Shown piece by piece: positions 44,509 through 52,961 of a DNA stretch of 64,000 nt (the stretch's first letter is position 1; each line of letters begins with the position of its first letter). This stretch comes from Candidatus Binatus sp. (GTDB lineage: Bacteria > Desulfobacterota > Binatia > Binatales > Binataceae). The notes beneath the pieces are model-generated. The model made no database searches and was not told the DNA's origin. It saw nothing but the letters and a program-made list of their open reading frames with translations. The position numbers and the translations under genes were made by a program. The stretch is taken from contig NZ_JAUSKL010000063.1 in the NCBI RefSeq assembly GCF_030646925.1, positions 31,204 through 95,203 on the forward strand. The letters are read 5' to 3'.

Positions 44509-45174
44509 GTGTCGAAGCGCGGATACATAGCAGCGGCCGGCGTGATGCTGCTCGGCGCATTGCTGATCACGGGGCGATCGGCGGTTGCGGCCGAGCCGGT
44601 GAACGAACGGGCTGCGCTCGGGGTCGTGGCAAGGATGTATGGCTTCGATCCGGACTTGCTGATCGCGATCGCCAAGGTCGAGTCGAACGGGAATCCAGCG
44701 GCGGTATCTCCCAAGGGTGCGCAGGGTTTGATGCAGCTGATGCCTGCCACCGCGGCACAGTACGGCGTGGACGATCCGTTCGACGTGGTGGAGAACGCAC
44801 TGGGCGCGGCGCGCTTTCTGGATCATCTTCGGCGCTGGCGGCTCAGTCACCCGCAAATGCAATTGCCCGAGCTGTTAGCTGCGTACAATGCCGGCGAGAA
44901 CGCAGTCGCCAAGTACGGCGGAATCCCGCCCTATGCCGAGACGCAGGAATACGTGAGACGGGTGCTGGTCACCTACCTGCTGGACGGGGTCCCGCTTCGG
45001 ACCGACGGTTCATCGCGAACGATCGGTTTGATCAGGCCGGCCAAATCGCGGATGCCTATCAAGGGCGTCGCGCACGCCGATCAATCGGTCGCGGAAAGCT
45101 CCGACGCAAAGGCTCTCGATCAGCTTCAGGCGCTCAAGCGGCAGCGCTGGGCAGCTTTGGAACGGGCTCGATGA
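44509..45174 (+). CDS. Lytic transglycosylase (SLT domain)
   Basis: 221 residues. Signal peptide (about 1-26, ending AVAAEP). The SLT core has FDPDLLIAIAKVESNGNPAAVSPKGAQGLMQLMPATAAQYGV (about 45-86) with catalytic Glu in KVESN, the GLMQLMP motif, and LLAAYNAGENAVAKYGGIPPYAETQEYVRRV (about 122-152). It cleaves peptidoglycan to leave anhydro-muramic ends in the periplasm. The GTG start at 44509 has GGGGAGG just upstream. It follows the SLBB exporter by 10 bases, which suggests it opens the cell wall for the export channel. Confidence 0.92.
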   Translation: MSKRGYIAAAGVMLLGALLITGRSAVAAEPVNERAALGVVARMYGFDPDLLIAIAKVESNGNPAAVSPKGAQGLMQLMPATAAQYGVDDPFDVVENALGAARFLDHLRRWRLSHPQMQLPELLAAYNAGENAVAKYGGIPPYAETQEYVRRVLVTYLLDGVPLRTDGSSRTIGLIRPAKSRMPIKGVAHADQSVAESSDAKALDQLQALKRQRWAALERAR

Positions 45175-45307
45175 AAATTGCCGTGGGGGTCACTCAAGTA
45201 AGCCGGCCGCTTGAGGCGATGAGACACTTCGCGATGCGAGTGCGCGGCGCAATGTCTCACCGGATCCTGGGACCCGCGTCCGTACAGTTCAAAACGCGCA
45301 GGACCTG

Positions 45308-46393
45308 ATGAAGAAAATCGTTCCGCAGAATATAAGTCCTTCCTCGGCTCATTCCTCGATCGTGAAACGAGGAGTGAAAGAACCGAGTTATTTCACTTCG
45401 AACCTGCTCGAACACTGGCTGATAATCAGACCTTGGTGGCGCCGAATTGCGATTGCCACAGCTCTCGGCGTGCTGATTACCTTTGTGATGTCTGAGTTCG
45501 TGATGAGCCATTGGTATCAGGCGACGGCAATGATCAGGCCGGCATCGCAGCAAGGCCCGGTTTCGCCGCTGGCAATGATGCTCGGGAATTCCTCCTTCAG
45601 CGCGGCGCTGGGCAATATGATTTCCTCGTCCGCTGGCTTGTCCGAACAGTTGCCGAGCGACGCCGGTGAGTACGTCGATCTGATGCAATCACACGATCTC
45701 ACGGTTGCACTCATCAAGCGGCATAATCTCGGTCCTATCCTCGATCATAAGTCCCTCGTAACTAGGCTGCTCGAACCGTTTGACCGCCTGTTGAACGCAG
45801 TGGTCGGGCTTTTCGTCGCGCCGGACCCTGGCTCGACCGATCGCATGTGGCATTGGTACGAACAGATGCAACGGCGCTTCGCGGTTGACTACGACAGCAT
45901 GCAGGGAAATCTCACGCTGACATTTCTCGACCGTGACCCTGAGACCGCCAAGAAAATTCTGGGCTACTATATCGATGATCTGAGGGAGAAGTTGCGCAGG
46001 CGTACGATTGAGAATACCAGCGCGGCAATCGAATCGCTCCAGGAAGCATTGCAGCAAACTCCCGATCCGCTGGTGCAACAGCAGGTGGCGCAGATCATCG
46101 CACAGGAGATTCAGCAGGAAAAAACTGCGCAGGCTGAGGCGGATTTTGCCTTCTCCGTGACGGATCCACCCTACGTCCCGCAGCACATCTACAAACCGAA
46201 CCCCTTGCTGCTTTGCCTGATCGCCGCGCTCGCCGTTCCATTTCTCGCGCTCGTCGTGCTTGAGCTGCACGCCAACGTATATGTGCCATTTCGCGAGGCC
46301 GACCAGGCGCTTGATCGAGGGACCGCGAATGACATGGACGGCGCGGCGCATGACAGGTCGATCGACGAATCCAGGTCGCGGCCCGCGAACTAG
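45308..46393 (+). CDS. Wzz-like chain-length regulator (polysaccharide co-polymerase)
   Basis: 361 residues. Two membrane spans, one near residues 48-66 and one near residues 300-320, flank a large periplasmic part with a coiled coil (about 215-280, IENTSAAIESLQEALQQ). The N-terminal Wzz signature is clear in HWYQATAMIRPASQQG. After the second span only about 40 polar residues remain, with no Walker-type tyrosine kinase, so it is a Wzz rather than a BY-kinase type. It sets the length of the polymer in the Wzx/Wzy pathway. The start ATG at 45308 is used. Neighbours on both sides belong to the same locus. Confidence 0.85.
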   Translation: MKKIVPQNISPSSAHSSIVKRGVKEPSYFTSNLLEHWLIIRPWWRRIAIATALGVLITFVMSEFVMSHWYQATAMIRPASQQGPVSPLAMMLGNSSFSAALGNMISSSAGLSEQLPSDAGEYVDLMQSHDLTVALIKRHNLGPILDHKSLVTRLLEPFDRLLNAVVGLFVAPDPGSTDRMWHWYEQMQRRFAVDYDSMQGNLTLTFLDRDPETAKKILGYYIDDLREKLRRRTIENTSAAIESLQEALQQTPDPLVQQQVAQIIAQEIQQEKTAQAEADFAFSVTDPPYVPQHIYKPNPLLLCLIAALAVPFLALVVLELHANVYVPFREADQALDRGTANDMDGAAHDRSIDESRSRPAN

Positions 46394-46546
46394 CTCGCCA
46401 CCTTGTTTTCAACCGGATTGACCCACTTAATCGAAAGTCGCCTTGGATGGTCCGGACGGGGGCCCGCCCGGTTGCGGATGGACCGATAAATCGCCGAATC
46501 TGGTCGGATCAGGATAAGGATCATCAAAACGCAGGATCGTCTATCG

Positions 46547-47266
46547 ATGATTAGGGAGCGCAACGCCCAAGCGCAGGTCGCCGGAATTCTTCCGCCGAGG
46601 TACAACGTATGGCGACAGTCGTTTGACGAGTTGGTGCAGCGCAGTTTGAAGGGCGAATGCGCCGTTCTTGATGTCGGCGCCGGCCGAAAACCAACCTTTC
46701 CTCGCGATCGGCGCTCGCCGAATTGCTACTACGCCGGGTTGGATTTGTCGGCAGCCGAACTCGCCAAGGCCCCGCCCGGATCCTATGACGGCAGCTGGGC
46801 TAGCGATATCACCCGGAAGGTACCCGAACTCGAGGGGCGCTTCGACCTGGTGCTAAGCTGGCAGGTCCTCGAACATGTGAAGCCGCTGGACGCCTCGATC
46901 GAGAACATCCGCAGTTATCTGCGCCCGGGAGGCAGGCTAATCGCTACGCTCTCCGGTGCATTCTCGACTTATGGCCTTATTAATCAGGTCGTGCCTGCCC
47001 GCGTGGGTGTTTGGGCGATGAGCAAGCTGCTCGGACGCGACCCCGAGACCGTGTTTCCCGCCTACTACGATCATTGCTGGCAAACCGCGCTGGAACGAAT
47101 GCTGAGTCATTGGACAAGGTTCGAAGTAGTTCCATTTTATATCGGTGCTTCGTACTTCCGCTTTTCCAGGACTCTTCAGCGCATCTACCTTGGTTACGAA
47201 GACTGGGCGCTGAGGGGCAAGCACTTCAACCTTGCGACTCACTACCTGATCGATGCCACGAAATAG
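46547..47266 (+). CDS. Class I SAM-dependent methyltransferase
   Basis: 239 residues. SAM-binding motif I VLDVGAGRKPTF (about 41-52), an acidic strand end YYAGLDLSAAEL (about 62-73), motif IV FDLVLSWQVLEHVKPLD (about 99-115) and LRPGGRLIATLSG (about 126-138). The C-terminal 90 residues (HCWQTALERMLSHW, SYFRFSRTLQRIYLGYEDW) look like an acceptor-binding lid. No membrane span. One of five methyltransferases in the locus, so it probably methylates a sugar of the polymer or its reducing end. The start ATG at 46547 opens the protein-like part. Confidence 0.87.
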   Translation: MIRERNAQAQVAGILPPRYNVWRQSFDELVQRSLKGECAVLDVGAGRKPTFPRDRRSPNCYYAGLDLSAAELAKAPPGSYDGSWASDITRKVPELEGRFDLVLSWQVLEHVKPLDASIENIRSYLRPGGRLIATLSGAFSTYGLINQVVPARVGVWAMSKLLGRDPETVFPAYYDHCWQTALERMLSHWTRFEVVPFYIGASYFRFSRTLQRIYLGYEDWALRGKHFNLATHYLIDATK

Positions 47267-47354
47267 TTCTTTTTCCTCTACGAGACCAGGGCGTTCTTGC
47301 TAGCGCCGATCGACGATGAATTCAAGCGGGAAAATCTAGTGCATAAGGATCGAC

Positions 47355-48278
47355 ATGGTTCCCGCTAAGAGTCGGCTGAAGCATTTCATTGCGCGCACTC
47401 GGCTGCTGGGGCGCGTCATCATGGTTCCGATGCGGATTAAGCCCGCGATGAAGTACGTCGGCGATCCGATTAAGCAGCTCGCTATCTGGCTGGTGCAGTC
47501 CCGCGAGTACACTAACTTCACCTATGACCTCGATAGCACCAATCGACAGTACCTGGCCGCCTTCGTCGCACAGATTACGGGCAAGTCGTATTCGGAGGTG
47601 AGCGGATACATCGCGGAACTCGAAAATGATAAACGACTGGCGGCTCATATCCTGCAGGTGACGAGCAACAGTCTGCTGCGAAGCTTCGCCGATTCGAGCG
47701 TAAGGTACGCCCGACGGCTTGGCTGGTATGCGATAGTAAGAGCGAACAGGCCAAGAGTGGTGATCGAAACCGGCGTGGACAAGGGGCTCGGCGCCTGCGT
47801 CCTTACAGCCGCACTATCAAGGAACTCCGAAGAAGGTTACCCGGGCTACTACTACGGTCTGGATATAAATCCGGACGCGGGTTACCTGCTATGCGGCGAG
47901 TACCAGAAGTTTGGCGAGATTGTTTACGGTGATTCGATCGAAACGTTGAAGTCGTTTTCCGAACCGATCGATCTTTTCATTAACGACAGCGACCATTCGG
48001 CAGGCTACGAAGCCGCCGAGTACGAGACGATTAGCAATAAATTGAGCGACGATTCGATAGTGCTCGGAGACAATGCGCATCTAACCACTAAGTTGTTGGA
48101 GTTTGCCGATCGAACTGGAAGAGAATTCCTTTACTTCCAGGAAAAGCCTCTTCGGCATTGGTACCCGGGTGCCGGGATTGGAGCCGCATTCAAGCGTGCC
48201 AATGCAGCCGGAGAAGCGGCCGCGGCGAGTAAGCGCGAGCATCCGGGAGCGATTCGGGGTGTTGTGCGCGGGCTATAG
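47355..48278 (+). CDS. Class I SAM-dependent methyltransferase (TylF/Methyltransf_24-like)
   Basis: 307 residues. Motif I is VVIETGVDKGLGACVLTAAL (about 135-154), followed by YYYGLDINPDAGYLL (about 164-178) and a metal-binding-like IDLFINDSDHSAGYEAAEYE (about 205-224), with Asp-His as in Mg-dependent sugar O-methyltransferases. An N-terminal helical extension of about 125 residues precedes the core. AAGGA lies four bases upstream of the ATG. The family includes macrocin and rhamnosyl O-methyltransferases, which fits methylation of a sugar hydroxyl. Confidence 0.85.
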   Translation: MVPAKSRLKHFIARTRLLGRVIMVPMRIKPAMKYVGDPIKQLAIWLVQSREYTNFTYDLDSTNRQYLAAFVAQITGKSYSEVSGYIAELENDKRLAAHILQVTSNSLLRSFADSSVRYARRLGWYAIVRANRPRVVIETGVDKGLGACVLTAALSRNSEEGYPGYYYGLDINPDAGYLLCGEYQKFGEIVYGDSIETLKSFSEPIDLFINDSDHSAGYEAAEYETISNKLSDDSIVLGDNAHLTTKLLEFADRTGREFLYFQEKPLRHWYPGAGIGAAFKRANAAGEAAAASKREHPGAIRGVVRGL

Positions 48279-48299
48279 CCGGCGGCAATAAGTCATAAA

Positions 48300-49043
48300 T
48301 TGGGCTCATTCGGACCCAGACCCCAGGTCGCGGAGATTTCTCAGGGCATTGCCAGTGCAATCGCGGACGCTCCGTTTGCGCCCGTCTTGCCGGGCGAGGT
48401 GGAAAGGAAAGCCCGGCTCTATCGACGCTTCGACCGCTATCTCAGCGGAGGAAATGTGTTGGTCGAGCTCGGATGTGGGGATGGCGGCGCACTCGATCAA
48501 TTCCATTCCAGGTATCGGATCGCGATCGGAATAGACGGCAGCCTGACACGCTTCAGGATGCGTTCCGGAACGCGGGTCGGCTGGAGCATGGTGTTGGCTG
48601 ATCTAAATCGGCCTTTCCCGCTAAGAGCAGGGAGTGTCGATGCGGTCTTCCTGAACCAGGTGATCGAGCATCTGGCCGATCCCCGCCATCTGGCCGACGA
48701 GGTAAGGCGGCTGCTCAAAGCCGATGGCATCGCCCTGGTCACGACGCCTAACCTCCGCTACCTGGGGCATCTGCAGCGACTGGTCATGCGGGGCAGGGGG
48801 CCGCGCACCGGAGATAGTATCGATATCGACGGGCCGTGGGACAACGGGCACATCCACTACTTTACTCATTCCGATCTACGAGAAATTTTTCTGGACGCAG
48901 GATTCAAAAAGGTCGAGTCGCGGGCCTTGGTGAATCTGGAGGGCGCGCGGCCTTGGCTGCGCAACCTGCTCGACCGAAGATCGTCCTCGTATATTGTGCG
49001 CGAGTTCCTTTCCGGCAATATCCTTCTCACAGCGACCAAATGA
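48300..49043 (+). CDS. Class I SAM-dependent methyltransferase
   Basis: 247 residues. Motif I LVELGCGDGGALDQF (about 53-67), AIGIDGSLTRF (about 75-85), DLNRPFPLRAGSVDAVFLNQVIEHLADP (about 101-128), LLKADGIALVTTPN (about 138-151) and a C-terminal block GHIHYFTHSDLREIFLDAGFKKVE. This is the common Methyltransf_11-type layout. The TTG at 48300 gives the whole domain, but the start codon is uncertain because 20-40 residues of unclear sequence precede motif I. It follows the previous methyltransferase by 21 bases. Confidence 0.83.
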   Translation: MGSFGPRPQVAEISQGIASAIADAPFAPVLPGEVERKARLYRRFDRYLSGGNVLVELGCGDGGALDQFHSRYRIAIGIDGSLTRFRMRSGTRVGWSMVLADLNRPFPLRAGSVDAVFLNQVIEHLADPRHLADEVRRLLKADGIALVTTPNLRYLGHLQRLVMRGRGPRTGDSIDIDGPWDNGHIHYFTHSDLREIFLDAGFKKVESRALVNLEGARPWLRNLLDRRSSSYIVREFLSGNILLTATK

Positions 49044-49065
49044 AAGCGCACTCGCCAATCGTGTC

Positions 49066-50367
49066 GTGATACCACCGGCTCTTATACCGTTTGAAGTGAT
49101 TGCTTTGACTCTGGCGCTGCTGGGGCTCCGCAAAAGGCTTCCTATCTGGCCTCTTTCACCGGTCTGGCTCGTCATCGGAGTCTATTTGCCGTTGGCGATT
49201 TTAGGCAGGTATGCATTGGCCCTCGGCAGCGGAGTGCCGGGACAGTCGTTCCTGTTCTACTTGCCCAAGAGGACGTTAGACCACGCCTTTGCCTGGTTCC
49301 TGCTTCTGCTACTCGCATTCGCGGCGGGCATCTACCTGGAACTCTTTTTTAATGGGAGCCACGAAGGCAAAGTCGTCTTCAAGCCATCGAAGGAGCGCAG
49401 CGGCGGCGCGATCCTGGTTGTCGGTGTGGCATTCGCCCTGCTGCTCCTGATCTTCGGGGTAGGATTCAAGGAGCTTTTTTATCGAATCGAATACCTGACC
49501 GGCCGCCACAACATTACCAAGATAATCGGGAAAGCGCTCGCGCCGCTTGGGATTACGGCGTGCGGCTACGGCGCGCTCGCCTTCCGCAGCACGCTGATCA
49601 GGCTGGCTGCGACCATCGTTGCGATAGGTTACTTCGTGGTTTCGCTTTCCATGGCGACGCGCCTGATGGCGCTGGTGCCGGTCTTGTTCGCAGTTGGATG
49701 CTTCTGCGCGCGTCCTCAATCGAGAACTGTTCGTATAATGCTGTATCTGAGTCTTTTCAGTTCTCCCGCGCTACTGCCGATTCCGCTGGCCTTGCGCAAT
49801 CTACCGGTGCAGGGGCTGATTCCATTTGCTGCCGCTTTGCGAAAAATAGAAGGGATTTTCGGCGTGCGGGGCCTTTTTAAGCACGTTGTCGGAAGCATTT
49901 TGATCGCCTTTTCGATGACCGGCTATGTAGGCGAGTCTCACCCGCTCAGCATCAGTTACCTGCTTACTTCGGCCAACCCCTTGCCTGGCAGGATGACGGA
50001 TTGGTACTTGATCGCCCACCGCTTGATGGTTAACGTTTTCTCGCCTTACAACGGCCTGGGCGAGTTAATGAATTATGGGATTGTCGCTGGCGCAACCTGC
50101 TATCTGTTGCTTGGGATGTATTTCGCACACACGGACCGCAAGATAAGGCGGTGGGTAAGACAGGGGAAGATATTGCCCGTTCTGGTTCTGTTCGGGTTTT
50201 CCGCCCTGCTTGTACTTATGACCTTGCAATATAATTTGAGGTCGAGCTTCAGGCTGGTGTATTACTCGATGTTCTTCGAGGCGGTCATGTTCTTGTTTGA
50301 CTCGGGATCTACCACCGAGACTGCGTACAAGCCGATACGACTTGCACGGCCTTCGAGCGCAGTTTGA
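49066..50367 (+). CDS. Polytopic membrane protein, candidate Wzy-type polymerase
   Basis: About 433 residues with ten or more hydrophobic spans (beginning IPFEVIALTLALLGL), a large periplasmic loop in the second half (about 260-330, containing GYVGESHPLSISYLLTSANPLPGRMTDWYLIAHRL) and no recognisable catalytic motif. Wzy polymerases are defined by topology rather than sequence, and this is the only unassigned polytopic protein between the export and flippase genes. The frame opens at a GTG at 48994, inside the previous gene; a GTG at 49066 avoids that overlap and is preferred, without a clear ribosome-binding site for either. It would join lipid-linked repeat units in the periplasm. Confidence 0.7.
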   Translation: MIPPALIPFEVIALTLALLGLRKRLPIWPLSPVWLVIGVYLPLAILGRYALALGSGVPGQSFLFYLPKRTLDHAFAWFLLLLLAFAAGIYLELFFNGSHEGKVVFKPSKERSGGAILVVGVAFALLLLIFGVGFKELFYRIEYLTGRHNITKIIGKALAPLGITACGYGALAFRSTLIRLAATIVAIGYFVVSLSMATRLMALVPVLFAVGCFCARPQSRTVRIMLYLSLFSSPALLPIPLALRNLPVQGLIPFAAALRKIEGIFGVRGLFKHVVGSILIAFSMTGYVGESHPLSISYLLTSANPLPGRMTDWYLIAHRLMVNVFSPYNGLGELMNYGIVAGATCYLLLGMYFAHTDRKIRRWVRQGKILPVLVLFGFSALLVLMTLQYNLRSSFRLVYYSMFFEAVMFLFDSGSTTETAYKPIRLARPSSAV

Positions 50368-50446
50368 GTCTCGAGTCCTAATGCCACGCACGCCCCAGCA
50401 TACCAATATCTGGATAAAACTCGTACAGTCTGAATCGGCGAAATAG

Positions 50447-52828
50447 GTGAACCTTCTTAGCTCGATTGGTAAAGGTTGGCGTGCTCTGGTTTTAGTGGGT
50501 ATTATCACCGGAGCTTGCGGCGCCGCAGGTCACTTCGCATCCGAGCTCGAGGCCGGAACCGCAGCCGAGAGATCGGGAATAGTCGCTGTAGCATTTCCAG
50601 CTTCTGCGAAGTACGTGTTCTACGTCTCCAATGACGGGAACGATAGGTGGAGCGGAACCCGTCCCGCGCCAGCCGGTGGCGACGGCCCATTCGCCAGCAT
50701 CGAAAGGGCTCGCGATGCGATTCGCAGTCTCAAGGCTGCCGAAAGACTAGACGGTCCGGTAGACGTGCAGATTCGCGGTGGAACCTATCAGTTGAAAAGT
50801 CCGCTAGTTCTGACACCTGGGGATTCCGGTTCGTCGCGGGCACCGATCACCTACGAAGCTTATCCGGGGGAGACTCCGGTGCTTAGCGGCGGCCAAAGGA
50901 TAACAGGCTGGCGAAAGCTCGGCAACGAGGCGGATAGCGTGTCGCCGGCCGCGAGGGGCGAAGTCTTTGTAGCCGACGTGTCACCGGGATGGCGCTTCAA
51001 CGATCTGTGGCTGAGTGGCAGATCGCTCTCTCGTTCCGCCGCACCGAATACGGACGACTGGCGTCAATGGCCGCGCGCAACGCCGGCGCGGGGCGTGATC
51101 AACGGCTTCTACTTCGCTCCGGGTACGGTCGAACGCTACGCCGACATCACGAGCGCCGAAGTGAACATGGTGCCGTTCATCGGCTCTCATCCGGTCAACT
51201 TTCTTGCCCCGATTGCAAACCTCGACGTGCGATCCGGAACTCTTGTCTTTGCGGATGCAGCAAAGGATTCTGTTCTGAAAAAGTATAGGAACGGTGACTA
51301 TTTCAGAATCGAGAATGTACTTGGAGCGATCGTGCGCCCCGGCCAGTGGAGTGTGAACGCGGACAAAGGAAAGGTTTACTGCTGGCCACCCGCCAATACC
51401 GATCTTAACACCGCTGAAGTAGTAGCTCCGCGGCTGCTTGAGGCGATCGAGTTGCGAGGATTCGAGGGGCGTGGAGAGCTGGTCAGGTTCGTCAGGATCC
51501 GGGGCCTTACGATTTCACACGTTGACCGGCGCCGTTTGGACCAACCGTTTCCCCCTGGACCGCAGCTTCGGCTGATCAAGTTCGAGACCCAGGATGCGGC
51601 AGTGTTGCTATCGGGAGTCGAGGACTGCAGCATCGAGCAGTGCCGCATCACAAACGTAGGCGGGATGGGTGTGCGCGCGACTTATTATGCCCAGCGCATC
51701 AGAATTCTAAACAACGAGATCAGTGACTGCGGCGGGAGCGCGATCGCATTTGAAGGCTACGAGGCCGGTACGCACGACGTTAATCGTGACAACCTGATTG
51801 CCGGCAATAGCCTGCATCATTGCGCCCAGAGTAGTTGGCGCGGATCCGGTGTTACACTGTTGCAGGCCGGACACGTTACTGTCCAAGACAATAAGATTTA
51901 CGACTTACCATTCTGCGGAATTCTGGTAAGCGGCTACCCGGTTAGTTGGGTTCGCACACATAGACTCGATCCGAAAGGTAAGATGGCTTCGCCGGAGGGC
52001 GTTGTCGAGCCGCCGAATCCGAGTCTCGCACTTCGCCAAGGCGAAATCGGCGACGATCCTCTTACAATCGATAGCGTCAAGAAGTTTATTCCCGGCAGCG
52101 TCCTCATAAAGGACAACGTCGTCAGTGACATGATGAAGATCCTGGACGACGGCGGCGGGATTTACGCCGGCTGGAGTCATCACACGGTCATTCAACACAA
52201 TCGCGTGTACCGCTCCCATCGCGAGATGTCGTATGGAATCTACCTTGACGCGGAGCAGCTCGATACGACCGTGCGCGACAACGTTGTTTACGATTGTCCG
52301 GAGGTTGCCTCGCCGAGAATTGGAGCCGCCTTATACCTGAACAATACCGGTCGCAACCAGGTAAGGAACAATATCCTGGCGCTGAGCAGCAGGCTTTTTC
52401 AGTTTTGGGCGAGCGACGGCGGACAGGTCGCGACTCAGAATATATTCCTGTTCAAGGGGATTCCCGGCGATGCCGTCCTGACAGCGGCTCACAAAGGACG
52501 AATGAATTTGCGCGATTTGGGAGTTATCAAGGAACCTCGCAGTCCTTTGTCCGAGATTCTCGAGATGCCTATCTTCGACCCTGCTTACCAGGGCTTCGGC
52601 AACAACATGGGGCCTTCGACCATGGACTACAACATTTACTGGAGCACTGGCGGTTACGCAGCGATTCAGCCTTTTGTCGATCATTGGCGCAAAGGTGGAT
52701 GGGATCAGCACTCGATTGTAAGCGATCCGCTGTTCGTGAATGCCGAAGCCGGGGACTTTCGCTTGCGAGCAGGATCCCCCGCGCCCGGCGTAGGATTTCA
52801 TCCGTTCGAGATTCCCGCCGCGAACTGA
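50447..52828 (+). CDS. Right-handed parallel beta-helix protein
   Basis: 793 residues. An N-terminal span (about 12-32) leaves the rest in the periplasm. The protein starts with the common YVSNDGNDRWSGT...GPFASIERARDAI opening (about 46-85) of pectate-lyase-like proteins. Repeated strands typical of the beta-helix follow (for example VRIRGLTISHV, CSIEQCRITNVGGMGVRATYYAQRIRILNNEISDCGGSAIAF, VTVQDNKIYDLPFCGILVSG), ending near LFVNAEAGDFRLRAGSPA. No lyase catalytic triad is obvious. Such proteins in capsule loci act as lyases, epimerases or deacetylase partners on the polymer. The GTG at 50447 is used. It may trim or epimerise the nascent polysaccharide. Confidence 0.8.
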   Translation: MNLLSSIGKGWRALVLVGIITGACGAAGHFASELEAGTAAERSGIVAVAFPASAKYVFYVSNDGNDRWSGTRPAPAGGDGPFASIERARDAIRSLKAAERLDGPVDVQIRGGTYQLKSPLVLTPGDSGSSRAPITYEAYPGETPVLSGGQRITGWRKLGNEADSVSPAARGEVFVADVSPGWRFNDLWLSGRSLSRSAAPNTDDWRQWPRATPARGVINGFYFAPGTVERYADITSAEVNMVPFIGSHPVNFLAPIANLDVRSGTLVFADAAKDSVLKKYRNGDYFRIENVLGAIVRPGQWSVNADKGKVYCWPPANTDLNTAEVVAPRLLEAIELRGFEGRGELVRFVRIRGLTISHVDRRRLDQPFPPGPQLRLIKFETQDAAVLLSGVEDCSIEQCRITNVGGMGVRATYYAQRIRILNNEISDCGGSAIAFEGYEAGTHDVNRDNLIAGNSLHHCAQSSWRGSGVTLLQAGHVTVQDNKIYDLPFCGILVSGYPVSWVRTHRLDPKGKMASPEGVVEPPNPSLALRQGEIGDDPLTIDSVKKFIPGSVLIKDNVVSDMMKILDDGGGIYAGWSHHTVIQHNRVYRSHREMSYGIYLDAEQLDTTVRDNVVYDCPEVASPRIGAALYLNNTGRNQVRNNILALSSRLFQFWASDGGQVATQNIFLFKGIPGDAVLTAAHKGRMNLRDLGVIKEPRSPLSEILEMPIFDPAYQGFGNNMGPSTMDYNIYWSTGGYAAIQPFVDHWRKGGWDQHSIVSDPLFVNAEAGDFRLRAGSPAPGVGFHPFEIPAAN

Positions 52829-52861
52829 GCACGACTGATACTGCGCGACAAGACTAGTGTT

Positions 52862-52887
52862 ACCTCGTTATTCTTACTGAGGTTTTT
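52862..52887 (+). terminator. Weak intrinsic terminator candidate
   Basis: ACCTC (52862-52866) pairs with GAGGT (52879-52883) around a 12-base loop and is followed by TTTT, 34 bases after the beta-helix gene's stop. Short stem and large loop make it a weak call. Confidence 0.3.
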
Positions 52888-52961
52888 CGGAATGATGCCG
52901 TCTCAAATGCTCGTAGCTGAAGATAAGAACCTCGTGATTCGCCGGCCGGGACAGTGACAGG

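Noticed and set aside
45193..45259. Possible terminators or small RNA after the lytic transglycosylase
   Set aside because: CTCAAG/CTTGAG and TGAGACA/TGTCTCA pairs exist, but stems are short, loops long, and no T-tract follows.
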